From positions 186,001 through 250,000 of the forward strand of contig NZ_DASZBH010000010.1 of NCBI RefSeq assembly GCF_035944355.1: a DNA stretch of 64,000 nt, read 5' to 3'. The position numbers were made by a program, and so were the translations under genes. The notes under the pieces are model-generated. The model was not told the DNA's origin. It did not search any database and saw only the letters and a list, made by a program, of their open reading frames with translations. Numbering within the stretch: position 1 is the first letter of the stretch; the number at the start of each line of letters is the position of its first letter. This DNA is from Frateuria_A sp035944355. Lineage in GTDB: Bacteria; Pseudomonadota; Gammaproteobacteria; Xanthomonadales; Rhodanobacteraceae. Below, one piece after another: positions 1 to 8,426 of this stretch.

Positions 1-555
1 CGCGTACCAGGCGGCCAGCCGCGGCCGGCCCGGCTGGAACGCATAGAGCGCGCGGAATTCGATCCAGCTCAGCGTGGTGGCCAGCGCGATGGCCCCGATA
101 TCCGCGGAAAGGCTCTCGGCGAGCTCGGCCTCCAGGTAGTCGCAGGCGGCGACGACCTTCTGCAGCTGGCCCTCGTGCATGGCTGGCCAACGCAGAGCTT
201 CGGGGCGACGCTCGGCCTCCCAGCGCACCGCGATGCCAGCGTCGGCCATGCCTTGCGCCAGCGCCTGCAGTCGCAGCGCACGGTAGTGCTGGGCGGGGTC
301 GCTCGGAATCAATATGTGCCGCCCGTCGAGCTCATCGAGGTACTCGCAGATGACGTTCGAGTCGAACAGCACCCGCCCGCCATCGATCAGCACGGGCACC
401 TTGCCCAGCGGGTTGAGGGTGAACACCTCCGCGTTGCGGCGGGTGGGGCTGGTCTCGTGATGGACGACTTCGAGGCGGTCGGCGATGCCCAGCTCGTGGG
501 CGGCGACCAGCACCTTGCGGGCGTAGGGTGAATGGGTCTGGTAAAGCAGCTTCAT
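1..555 (-). CDS. Glutathione S-transferase family protein (C-terminus off the left edge)
   Basis: The first 185 residues are visible. They open with a thioredoxin-like GST N-terminal domain: MKLLYQTHSPYARKV, then NPLGKVPVL with the cis-proline, then the glutathione-binding LFDSNVICEYLDE stretch (E/D-S-N type). An alpha-helical C-terminal domain starts near residue 85 and runs off the window. The S-P-Y at the N-terminus takes the place of a catalytic Ser/Cys region, as in bacterial GSTs related to the YfcF/YibF groups. The family conjugates glutathione to electrophiles or acts as a peroxidase or isomerase; the substrate cannot be told. It reads the same way as the PLP enzyme behind it, 24 bases apart, so the two may be co-transcribed. 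Family sure, exact function unknown. Confidence 0.88.
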   Translation of the reverse strand, partial: MKLLYQTHSPYARKVLVAAHELGIADRLEVVHHETSPTRRNAEVFTLNPLGKVPVLIDGGRVLFDSNVICEYLDELDGRHILIPSDPAQHYRALRLQALAQGMADAGIAVRWEAERRPEALRWPAMHEGQLQKVVAACDYLEAELAESLSADIGAIALATTLSWIEFRALYAFQPGRPRLAAWYA

Positions 556-579
556 GGGGACTCCGTCGAGGGGATGGGC

Positions 580-1533
580 TCAGCCGGCGAGCAGGCGCGC
601 GCGCATCGGGCCGGAAAGGTTGGCGCCGGTGAGCACGGTCGCAACGCGCCGGCCGGCGTGATGCAGGGGCTGCGCCAGCACGGCTGCGACGCCGACGGCG
701 CCGGCCGGTTCCACCTCATGGCCCAGGTGCCGATGGATCAGCCGCATGGCGTCGAAGATCTGCGACTCGGAGACCGCGACGGTGGCGTCGCAGCAGCTGC
801 GCAGGTAATTGAGCGTGGCGGCGATCGGCGCGCGCACGGCGATGCCGTCGGCGATCGTGTCGGCGCGCGCGGTGGCGACCACGCGCCCGGCATCGAGCGA
901 GAGCTTCATCGCCGGCGCGCCAGCGGTGACCGCGGCGATGATCCGCACGGTCGGCGCGAGCCGGCGCAGCACGGTCGCGATGCCGGCCAGCAGCGCGCCG
1001 TTGCCGAGCGGCACCACCACGGTGTCGACGTCGGCATCGCGCAGCAGCTCCAGAGCCATGGTGCCGGCGCCTTCGGCAATCGCTGCCTCGGCACCGTCTT
1101 CCACATAGCGCAGGTCGTCTTCGGCCGCATGGACACGCGCCGCGTCCTTGGCGGCGTCGAAATCGTCGCCCTCCAGCATCACCCGCGCGCCGAAGCGGCG
1201 CATCGCTTCGACTTTCACCGGGTTGGCGTCGCATGCCGCGAACACCGTGCAGGCATGGCCGCGCCGTGCCGCCGCGCGGGCGAGGCCCTGGCCGAAGTTG
1301 CCGGCGGACGCACAACACACCGCCTCGGCAGCTACCAGTTCGGTGGCGCAGAAGAGCTCCGCGCCGCGACCCTTGAACGATCCGATCGCATTGGCGAACT
1401 CGATCTTCGCGAGCAACCGGCAACCCAGCATGCGGTCGAGCGCACCGTCGCGGACCAGCGGCGTATCGAGGAAGAGCGGATCGATGTACCGGGCTGCCTG
1501 CGCGATGCGATCGAAGCGAGGGATGGTCGCCAT
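580..1533 (-). CDS. PLP-dependent threonine/serine dehydratase-like enzyme
   Basis: A 317-residue fold-type II PLP enzyme. The Schiff-base lysine lies in GSFKGRGAE (K54), followed by an ASAGNFGQGLA substrate/cofactor loop near residues 75-86 and a glycine-rich phosphate loop PLGNGALLAG near residue 175. This is the pattern of the threonine dehydratase, serine racemase and hydroxyaspartate lyase group. There is no C-terminal ACT domain, so it is not the allosteric biosynthetic IlvA. It probably deaminates a hydroxy amino acid, but the substrate is undetermined. An Lrp/AsnC regulator is divergently encoded 114 bases away, which suggests amino-acid-responsive control of this gene (inference). 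Confidence 0.8.
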   Translation of the reverse strand: MATIPRFDRIAQAARYIDPLFLDTPLVRDGALDRMLGCRLLAKIEFANAIGSFKGRGAELFCATELVAAEAVCCASAGNFGQGLARAAARRGHACTVFAACDANPVKVEAMRRFGARVMLEGDDFDAAKDAARVHAAEDDLRYVEDGAEAAIAEGAGTMALELLRDADVDTVVVPLGNGALLAGIATVLRRLAPTVRIIAAVTAGAPAMKLSLDAGRVVATARADTIADGIAVRAPIAATLNYLRSCCDATVAVSESQIFDAMRLIHRHLGHEVEPAGAVGVAAVLAQPLHHAGRRVATVLTGANLSGPMRARLLAG

Positions 1534-1647
1534 GGGCCGGTCTTGCAGTGGGGACGGCTGATCATGCTAGGGTCCGCCCGCGCCGCCTGGCCGCATTCAT
1601 TGCGGGCAAAACAGGATTTCTCCCCGACCTCCGAGGCATAGCCGCCG

Positions 1648-2127
1648 ATGGCCATCGATCTGGACAAATTCGACCGCGGCATCCTCGCGATCATGCAGGC
1701 CGACGCGCGTCGATCGGCCGAGTCGATCGGCGCACAGGTCGGCCTGTCGGCCTCGGCCGTGCAGCGGCGGCTGGCCCGGTTGCGCGACGCTGGGGTGATC
1801 CGGGCCGAGGTCGCGCTGGTCGATCCGGCGTGTGCTGGACGGCCGCTGACCGTGATCGCCGATGTCGAGGTCGAGCGGGAGCGCCCCGAGCTGCAGCTTC
1901 GCCTCAAGCAGTGGATCGCTGCGGAGCCGGCGATCCAGGAGGCGTGGTACGTCACCGGCGAGGGTGACTACGTGCTGATCGTCGCCGTGCGCGACGTGCA
2001 GGCATACGAGGCCCTGATGCAGCGGCTGATGATCGAGAACGCCAACGTGCTGCGCTTCCGTACCCGCGTTGCGTTGGGGACGCTCAAGCGCGGGCTGGCG
2101 CTCTCGATGGAGGAGCCGGCGGCCTGA
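1648..2127 (+). CDS. Lrp/AsnC family transcriptional regulator
   Basis: A 159-residue protein with the Lrp layout: N-terminal winged helix-turn-helix (DKFDRGILAIMQADAR..., recognition region LSASAVQRRLARLRDAGVI at about residues 33-52) and a C-terminal RAM/AsnC ligand-binding domain with the YVTGEGDYVLIV glycine-rich stretch near residues 99-110. Family members bind amino acids and usually regulate neighbouring amino-acid genes. It is divergent from the PLP lyase at 580-1533, so that gene is the obvious target. An ATG start gives a complete HTH. There is no clear Shine-Dalgarno sequence. Confidence 0.92.
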   Translation: MAIDLDKFDRGILAIMQADARRSAESIGAQVGLSASAVQRRLARLRDAGVIRAEVALVDPACAGRPLTVIADVEVERERPELQLRLKQWIAAEPAIQEAWYVTGEGDYVLIVAVRDVQAYEALMQRLMIENANVLRFRTRVALGTLKRGLALSMEEPAA

Positions 2128-2188
2128 CGGGCCACCGCACACGCGATGGCGGCCGGCCGAGGTCCGCCGGCTCGGCGGCCGCGCATCG

Positions 2189-5100
2189 CTACTCGTGCCC
2201 GTGCGCCTGCACCGTGGCCTTGCGCTCCTGCTTGCCCCAGCCCACCGACGGGCCGCGGATGGCCGTCCACACCGAGCGCACCACCACGTAGTACATCAGC
2301 TGGCGGTAGCCGAAGCGCTGCAGCACCATCCACCACAAGAGGCTCCATTTTTCCTTCTTCTCCATCGCGAAGGCGAGCGCGCCGGCGGCGAGGTCCACGG
2401 CCATGAACACGGCGTAGAAGACCGCCATCTTCTCCAGGTTGTCGTAGTTGAATTGCGCGCGGTGCTGCAGGTAGTCCAGCCCGGTGGCGATCAGTTGCCA
2501 GAGCATCAGCAGGTCGACCAGCGGCGAGACCACCGAGAAGACGATCTGGAACAGCCAAACCTGCGGCAGCGCGACCAGGCCCAGCGCACCGTAGCGCGGG
2601 TTAAAGGTGGCGCGGCGGTGCTTCCACAGGCACTGCAGCGTGCCGAAGGCCCAGCGGAAGCGCTGGCGGGCGAGACCGCGCACGGTGTCGGGCGCCTCGG
2701 TCCAGGCCACTGCCGTGCTGTCGAACAAGGCCGTATAGCCGGCCATCTGCACGGCCAGGGTGAGGTCCTGGTCCTCCGCCAGGGTGTCGCCGGGGAAGCC
2801 GCCGAGCGCCTCCAGCGCGGTGCGCCGCCAGGCGCCCACGGCGCCCGGGACCACGGTGATGGTGCCCAGCGCCGCCAGCGCACGGCGTTCCAGGTTCTGC
2901 GCGGTGATGTATTCCAGCGCCTGCCACAGCGTGATCAGGTTGATGCGGTTGCCGACCTTGGCGTTGCCCGCCACCGCGCCGACCTTGGGATCGGCGAACC
3001 AGCGCACCAGCCGCGCGATGGTGTGCGGTTCGAACTGCGTGTCGGCGTCCAGCGCCACCACCACCTCGCCGCGCGAGGCGCGCAACGCGGTGTTCACTGC
3101 GTTGGCCTTGCCGCCGTTGGGGATGCGGATCAGCTTCACGCGCGGTTCGCCGGCGAACTGGCGCTGGACCACCTCGGCGGTGGCGTCGGTGGAGCCGTCG
3201 TCGACCACCACCACTTCCAGGTCGACGTGCTTGCTCTTGAGGATGCGGCCGATGGAGCTGGCGATCACCTTCTCCTCGTTGAAGGCCGGGATCAGCACCG
3301 ATACGCGCGGCGCGAAGTCGCCGGCCGGCGCATGGCGGCGCCGGTCGCGGATCCAGTTGGCGATCGCCAGGCCGCCGAGCACCAGCAGCCGCGCCACGCC
3401 CAGCAGCACGGCGGTGATGAACAGCCAGCGCAGGAAATGGCCGAACCAGCCCAGCGTCAGGAACACCGAACGGTCGGCCCAGCGCGCCAGCGAACCGGGC
3501 GGCAGCGGCGGCATGGCCTGGTCGCGGCTCAGGCCGGCCAGCTGCGACACGGTGACGAACTGGTAGCCCTGCGCGCGCAGCCCGTCGATGATGCGCGGCA
3601 GCGCCGCCACCGTCTGCGAGCGCTCGCCGCCGCCGTCGTGCAGCAAGACCACGCGGCTCTGCCGATCCACGCTCTGGTGGGCGACCTGCGCCAGCACGCT
3701 GTCGACGATCCGGTCGGCCGGCAGCCGCTGCCAGTCGTCCGGGTCGATGTGCAGGCCGACCGAGATGTAGCCCATGTTCTGGGCAATCTGGATCGGCACC
3801 AGTTCGTCGGCGGTGGTCGGTTCGGCGTCGCCGAAGTAGGGCGCGCGGAACAGCCGCATCGAGCGGCCGGTGAGCGCCTCGAACAGTCGCTGCGTCGCGT
3901 TGAGCTCGAGCGACACCAGCCCCGGCGGCATTTCGCCGAGGTTGGGGTGGGTGAAGGTGTGGTTGCCGACGTCGTGGCCTTCGTCGATCTCGCGCTGCAC
4001 CAGCCGGGGCGACATCTCGGCCGCCTCGCCGATGATGAAGAAGGTGGCCGGGACATGCTTGGCCTTGAGGATGTCCAGGATCTGCGGCGTCCACTCCGCG
4101 TCCGGGCCGTCGTCGAAGGTCAATGCAATCTCCTTGGGCGCGGTGCCCACGCGCTGGATCACGTAGGAGCTGGGCAGCGCCGTGTAGTGCTCGTCGTCGA
4201 CGCTGCCGTCGTCCTTGTCCAGCTCGAGGCTGCGCGTGCCGGGCGAGGGCGTGGAGGCGATCTGCAGCACCTCGCCCTGGCCCTCGATGTCGATGTCCTG
4301 GCCGGCGTCGATCGATTGCAGTTCCTTCGGCGCGGGCGCGTCATACGGACGGCCGAGCACCGACCAGATCGACGGGTCTTCCGAGCCCAGGCGCCACACC
4401 GCGTAGCCCCAGGGCTTGTAGCCGTCGGCCGCGTGCACCTGGTTGAAGGCGGTGGCGCCGTCGAGGAACCACACCTGGTGCTCGGTGCCGTCGTCCTCGC
4501 TGTAGGAGTAGTGCGGGTTCTCGCTGTCGGCGTCGAACTCGATGCTGGCCTGCGAATCCTTGGCGCGGTCCATCGCGTCCTGGAACGTCAGCGCCTCGGC
4601 GGTCCGGCCGGTCGCCCAGTCGTAGCCGTAGCTGCCCAGCGCGACCAGGGTCTGGTCCGGGTCCAGCTCCTTCATGCGCTTGTCCAGGGTCTGCTCGAAC
4701 CACTCCTGGCCGGCGATGCTGCCCGGGTCCTTGCCGGCCCAGTGCTGGTCGTAGGCCATCAGCAGCTCGAAGTCGACGATGTCGGCGAAGCCCTTGTAGT
4801 CCCAGCTCTCGTCGTCGAACGGCACCGACAGCACGATGCCCCAGCCGTGCGGCGCGAAGGCGTCGGACAGTTCGCCGAGGAAGGTCTTGAAGTCCGCCTG
4901 TGCCTCCGGCGGCACTTCCTCGAAGTCCACCGTGATGCCCTGGAAATGGTAGGCGGCCAGGAAGCCGACGATCTCGCTGATGCGCGCCTGGCGGCGCGCG
5001 GGGTCGGCCAGCAGCTTGGCCAGGCCGGCGCCGTCCCACTGCATGTTCGCCGCGTTCTGCAGCAGCGGCAGGATCGGCATGGAGGGCTTGTTGCGGCGGA

Positions 5101-5587
5101 TCAGGTTCAGCGCCTTGGCGTCGACCGCCGTGTGCAGCGCCATGTCCGGGCCGCTCACGCTGAGCCAGGAGGGGATCACCCAGTCCAGCGTCGGCAGCGC
5201 ACGCTTGAGCGCGGGGTAGCTGCTGTCGTCCCAGTTGACGTAGAAGCCGATCGCCAGCGGGCGGTCGCTGGGCCGGTCCAGCGACGGCGGCGGCGTGTGC
5301 GCCTGGCCGGTGCGGGTGATCGTGCGGCGGTGAAGCTGGCGCTCGCGTGCGCGCACCTCGGCGGCGAGCTTCTCGGCCGGCCGCACCAATTGCGGTGCCG
5401 CGGCCTTGGCGTGCAGCCCGTGCTCGTGCCGGCCCAGGCTCAGCACGCCCAGGCTCGGCCCCACGAACAGGCTCACCGCGCAGGCGACCACCAGCAAGGT
5501 GCTGACCACGGCCAGCGCCAGGCCGAAGCGCGAGACGCGGCTGGCGCGGCGGCCCGTGGGGTCATAGAAGATCGGTTTCCTGTGCAT
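2189..5587 (-). CDS. Trifunctional GH18-like / polysaccharide deacetylase / GT2 glycosyltransferase fusion
   Basis: A 1132-residue membrane protein; start chosen at MHRKPIFYDPTG, ignoring a low-complexity upstream extension. Order: TM segment (~20-45); GH18-like domain (~110-420) with GITVDFEEVP, retaining the terminal D and E (D221, E223) of the DxxDxDxE motif, and LLMAYDQHW; CE4/NodB deacetylase (~483-690) with all five motifs visible, namely TFDDGP, HTFTHP, RAPYFGDAEP, DPDDW and LLHDGGG; TM (~708-745); processive GT2 domain (~760-1000) with VVDDGST, LDADT, EDQD and QRFRW; then C-terminal TM segments. It probably polymerises, de-N-acetylates and trims a hexosamine exopolysaccharide, like PgaB plus PgaC in one chain. 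No export porin gene lies nearby. Domains sure, product inferred. Confidence 0.88.
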   Translation of the reverse strand: MHRKPIFYDPTGRRASRVSRFGLALAVVSTLLVVACAVSLFVGPSLGVLSLGRHEHGLHAKAAAPQLVRPAEKLAAEVRARERQLHRRTITRTGQAHTPPPSLDRPSDRPLAIGFYVNWDDSSYPALKRALPTLDWVIPSWLSVSGPDMALHTAVDAKALNLIRRNKPSMPILPLLQNAANMQWDGAGLAKLLADPARRQARISEIVGFLAAYHFQGITVDFEEVPPEAQADFKTFLGELSDAFAPHGWGIVLSVPFDDESWDYKGFADIVDFELLMAYDQHWAGKDPGSIAGQEWFEQTLDKRMKELDPDQTLVALGSYGYDWATGRTAEALTFQDAMDRAKDSQASIEFDADSENPHYSYSEDDGTEHQVWFLDGATAFNQVHAADGYKPWGYAVWRLGSEDPSIWSVLGRPYDAPAPKELQSIDAGQDIDIEGQGEVLQIASTPSPGTRSLELDKDDGSVDDEHYTALPSSYVIQRVGTAPKEIALTFDDGPDAEWTPQILDILKAKHVPATFFIIGEAAEMSPRLVQREIDEGHDVGNHTFTHPNLGEMPPGLVSLELNATQRLFEALTGRSMRLFRAPYFGDAEPTTADELVPIQIAQNMGYISVGLHIDPDDWQRLPADRIVDSVLAQVAHQSVDRQSRVVLLHDGGGERSQTVAALPRIIDGLRAQGYQFVTVSQLAGLSRDQAMPPLPPGSLARWADRSVFLTLGWFGHFLRWLFITAVLLGVARLLVLGGLAIANWIRDRRRHAPAGDFAPRVSVLIPAFNEEKVIASSIGRILKSKHVDLEVVVVDDGSTDATAEVVQRQFAGEPRVKLIRIPNGGKANAVNTALRASRGEVVVALDADTQFEPHTIARLVRWFADPKVGAVAGNAKVGNRINLITLWQALEYITAQNLERRALAALGTITVVPGAVGAWRRTALEALGGFPGDTLAEDQDLTLAVQMAGYTALFDSTAVAWTEAPDTVRGLARQRFRWAFGTLQCLWKHRRATFNPRYGALGLVALPQVWLFQIVFSVVSPLVDLLMLWQLIATGLDYLQHRAQFNYDNLEKMAVFYAVFMAVDLAAGALAFAMEKKEKWSLLWWMVLQRFGYRQLMYYVVVRSVWTAIRGPSVGWGKQERKATVQAHGHE

Positions 5588-5683
5588 GCCTGCTCGCGGG
5601 CCAACGTAGGGGGGCAGTGCAAATTGTCGCCGCAAACCGGTGAACTGTGGCCTAGCAATTGCACGCCGCCGGGACACGGCCGC

Positions 5684-5890
5684 TCAGCCGCCGCGCGCCT
5701 GCGCCAGGCGGCGCTGGTAGCGGCCGTCGACGGTGGGCGAACCCGGCGGTGGTGAGCTTGCGGGTGATCCTGGGGCTTTCCAGCCGGATCTGCGGCAGCA
5801 TCGCCCGCGACAGCGGCTTGCCCGCGCTTCGCTCGGCGAGCTCGTACACGCGCCGGTACAGGTCGGTGCGGGCGAAGTCCGGGCTTTCGC
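5684..5890 (-). pseudogene. Decayed C-terminal fragment of a DUF1615 protein
   Basis: One frame reads FARTDLYRRVYELAERS then LPQIRLESPRITRKLTTAGFA. A one-base shift near 5737-5745 continues as VDGRYQRRLAQARGG and a stop at 5684. Together they resemble the conserved C-terminus of DUF1615 lipoproteins, as I remember that family. The other several hundred residues are missing: the DUF4142 gene begins just upstream. The fragment is therefore both truncated and frameshifted. The role of DUF1615 is unknown. Assignment from memory, moderate confidence. Confidence 0.55.
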
Positions 5891-5978
5891 CCCGGGGCGA
5901 CCGCGTCACCAGCCGGGGCCGCGGCGATCGGTGCAGCGACGGCGGGGCATACGGCCGGCCCTGCCTGGCCGCCACCGG

Positions 5979-6521
5979 TCAGCCGCCGCTCAAGGCGCGC
6001 GCGCCCTCCAGGTGCTCGCGCAGCAGCGGCAGCGCCTCGCGCGCGATCTTCCGCAGCGACGGGTTGTGCTCGTCCTTCGCGGCGCGCTCGTACAGCGGAA
6101 TGATCTGCTGGTGCTCCCTGACCATCATGCCGGCGAAGGCCTTGTCCATCGCGTCCCCCTTCAGGTTCTGCAACTGCAGCTTGTCCTCGGTGACGTCGCG
6201 GTTGGGGATGCCGTGCGCCTGGCCCTGTGCCTTGCGGGCGACGGTGACATTGGTGAACTTGCGGTTGAGCGCCTTGTGGTCGTCGATGATGCGCCGGGCG
6301 AGCGCACGCACCTTGGGCGACTGCGAGCGATCCAGCGCCACCTGCGCCAGCGTGATCTGCATCGAGTTGTCGGCGGTGGCCTTGGCGACGAAGGCCTGTT
6401 CGGCGGCGTCGAGCGGGGCCGGCGTATCCGCGGCGCGGATCGGCGGCGCCGCGGCGAGCAGCCCCAGGCCCATGCACAACGCGATGCGGGCTGCGAAGGT
6501 GGTGGCGAAGAACGGGTTCAT
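5979..6521 (-). CDS. DUF4142 domain-containing exported protein
   Basis: A 180-residue protein with an N-terminal signal peptide (hydrophobic segment ~8-28, cleavage probably after PPIRA-A). A helical ferritin-like DUF4142 domain follows: DAAEQAFVAKATADNSMQI, ALARRIIDDHKALNRKF, MMVREHQQIIPLYERAAK, LREHLEGARAL. The family is common in the envelope of proteobacteria, and its biochemical role is not established. Conserved histidines in the helices (DDHKALN, REHQQ) might bind metal, but this is inference. It is monocistronic as far as can be seen, with a DUF1615 remnant directly downstream. Confidence 0.85.
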   Translation of the reverse strand: MNPFFATTFAARIALCMGLGLLAAAPPIRAADTPAPLDAAEQAFVAKATADNSMQITLAQVALDRSQSPKVRALARRIIDDHKALNRKFTNVTVARKAQGQAHGIPNRDVTEDKLQLQNLKGDAMDKAFAGMMVREHQQIIPLYERAAKDEHNPSLRKIAREALPLLREHLEGARALSGG

Positions 6522-6646
6522 GGCGCGATTCCGGGGGCGGGAAACCCGACGCTAGCCGCGGCGCCGGCAACGGCGGCTCTAGGAGCCGTGAAAGCGGGGC
6601 CGACGCGGGCGCACACCACGCCGCGGCCGGCGCCGGTCACCCGCGC

Positions 6647-6652
6647 TAGTAT
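6647..6652 (+). promoter_or_regulatory. Possible -10 element upstream of the AsmA-like gene
   Basis: TAGTAT lies 46 bases before the AsmA-like start in otherwise very GC-rich DNA. No convincing -35 box is seen. Assigned by position and composition only. Confidence 0.3.
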
Positions 6653-6698
6653 CCCCAAGGTCCGGCCCGTGCGCCGCCGATCCCTCGGAGTAGCGACC

Positions 6699-8417
6699 AT
6701 GAAACGCCTGCTGATCGGTGTCCTCGCCGTCGTGCTCGTTCTGGTGGTGCTGGTGGTCGGCGCCTTGCTGCTGGTGGACGCGGACCATTTCCGGCCGCAG
6801 GTGCAGGCCTCGTTGGGCAAGGCGCTGGGGCGCGACGTCGCGATCGGCAAGCTGCGCATGTCGGTGTGGTCCGGCTCGCTCGACGCCGACGACATCCGCA
6901 TCGGCGAGGACCCCGCGTTCGGCCAGCAGCCTTTCGTCACCGCACGCTCGCTGCAGTTGGGCGTGCGCCTGTGGCCCTTGCTCCTGCATCGGCAGTTGCA
7001 CGTGACCTCGCTCACGCTGGAGCAGCCGCAGGTGCGCCTGCTGCAGGACCGCAACGGCCACTGGAACTTCGCGCGGCTCGGCGGCGGCGAGGCCACGCAT
7101 GCGCCGGCGGCGTCCACCGCGCCGTCGGCCGCGCCGGCCTTTACCGTCGACCGGCTGCGCATCGACGGCGGCAGCATCGAACTGCGCGGCAGCGCGGGCG
7201 ACGTGCGCACCTACAGCCAACTGCGCCTGAGCGCCGATCATGTCGGCACGCAGGCGGCGTTTCCGTTCAAGCTCGGCGCGGCGCTGGCCGGCGGCGGCAC
7301 GCTGGCGCTGGAGGGCACGCTCGGGCCGTGGAACGCCGGCAATGCGCTGCTGACGCCGGTCGACGCGCACCTGGCGATGCACGACCTGGACCTGGTCGGC
7401 GCTGGTCTGATGGCGCGCGGCGGCGGGGTCGGCGGCGTGCTCGACCTGGACGGCCAGCTTGCCTCGGCCGAGGGCGCGCTCACCACGAAGGGCCGCATCG
7501 AGGCGCGCAAGCTGCAACTGGTGAAGGCCGGTTCGCCCTCGCCGCAGCCGCTGCGGATCGACTACCAGGCGCGCTACCGGCTGACCGGCGGCACCGGCCA
7601 GATCGACTCGGCGACGCTGGCCACCGGCAAGGCGCAACTGGCGATCACCGGTGGCATCGACAACCGCCCGGCGGTCATGCACCTGGACCTGCGCGTGGCG
7701 GGCAAACAGCAGCCGGTGGACGATCTGGAGCCGCTGCTGCCGGTGTTCGGCGTGGTGCTGCCAAAGGATTCGCGCCTGAGCGGCGGCATCGCGAGCATGG
7801 ACCTCACCGTGCGCGGCCCGCTGGATGCGCTGGTGATCCGCGGCCCGGTGTCGCTGGACGACACGCGGTTGGCCGGCTACAGCCTGGGCGCCAAGCTCGG
7901 CGGCGCGCTGGCGCTGGCCGGCATCAGCGCGCCGAGGGACACGGTGATCCGCCACGCGGAAGCTGCGCTCACGATCTCGCCCGCCGGCATCCAGGCCGAT
8001 CCGGCCAGCGCGCAGATCGCGCAACTGGGCAGCATGACCGGCAAGGGCGGCATGGCCGCCGACGGCCGGCTCGACTTCCGCATGCTGGTCAAGCTGGACC
8101 AGGCGATCGCCGGCGGCGCCGCCGGCGGCCAGGGCCTGGCCGGTCTGCTCGGCCACTCCAAGGCCGGCCGCGTGTTCGGCGGCGTGCTGGGCGGCGTCAG
8201 CGAGCAAGGCGTCGGCGTGCGCGTGGGCGGCACCGCCAGCGCGCCAAGCTTCCAGCTCGATCCGGCCGCGGCGACGGGCCTGCTCAAGGCCGGCCTGGGT
8301 GGCGCGGAGCCCAAGCCTGCCGCCGCGCAACCGGCGGAAGCCGGCAAGCAAGGGATGTTGAACGACCTGCTGCAAAACGTGCTCAAGCCCAAGCCGAAGC
8401 AGCCGGCCGGCCACTGA
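6699..8417 (+). CDS. AsmA family protein
   Basis: A 572-residue envelope protein. An N-terminal signal anchor (MKRLLIGVLAVVLVLVVLVV) is followed by the typical AsmA start (DADHFRPQVQASLGKALGRDV, with repeated beta-rich segments) and a C-terminal AsmA-like domain (DLTVRGPLDALVIRGPVSL... LPKDSRLSGG). The last 60 residues are Ala/Lys/Pro-rich. AsmA-like proteins are thought to act as periplasmic lipid-transfer bridges between inner and outer membrane. The ATG at 6699 places the hydrophobic anchor at the N-terminus; longer open reading upstream is not coding-like. The next gene starts 9 bases downstream, so an operon with the GMC oxidoreductase is possible. Confidence 0.88.
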   Translation: MKRLLIGVLAVVLVLVVLVVGALLLVDADHFRPQVQASLGKALGRDVAIGKLRMSVWSGSLDADDIRIGEDPAFGQQPFVTARSLQLGVRLWPLLLHRQLHVTSLTLEQPQVRLLQDRNGHWNFARLGGGEATHAPAASTAPSAAPAFTVDRLRIDGGSIELRGSAGDVRTYSQLRLSADHVGTQAAFPFKLGAALAGGGTLALEGTLGPWNAGNALLTPVDAHLAMHDLDLVGAGLMARGGGVGGVLDLDGQLASAEGALTTKGRIEARKLQLVKAGSPSPQPLRIDYQARYRLTGGTGQIDSATLATGKAQLAITGGIDNRPAVMHLDLRVAGKQQPVDDLEPLLPVFGVVLPKDSRLSGGIASMDLTVRGPLDALVIRGPVSLDDTRLAGYSLGAKLGGALALAGISAPRDTVIRHAEAALTISPAGIQADPASAQIAQLGSMTGKGGMAADGRLDFRMLVKLDQAIAGGAAGGQGLAGLLGHSKAGRVFGGVLGGVSEQGVGVRVGGTASAPSFQLDPAAATGLLKAGLGGAEPKPAAAQPAEAGKQGMLNDLLQNVLKPKPKQPAGH

Positions 8418-8426
8418 CAGGCCTGC

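Noticed and set aside
2069..5755. A 1228-codon open frame on the plus strand over the GH18/CE4/GT2 fusion
   Set aside because: It is an antisense shadow of a gene with complete catalytic motifs; its own product is His/Arg/Val-rich without any domain.
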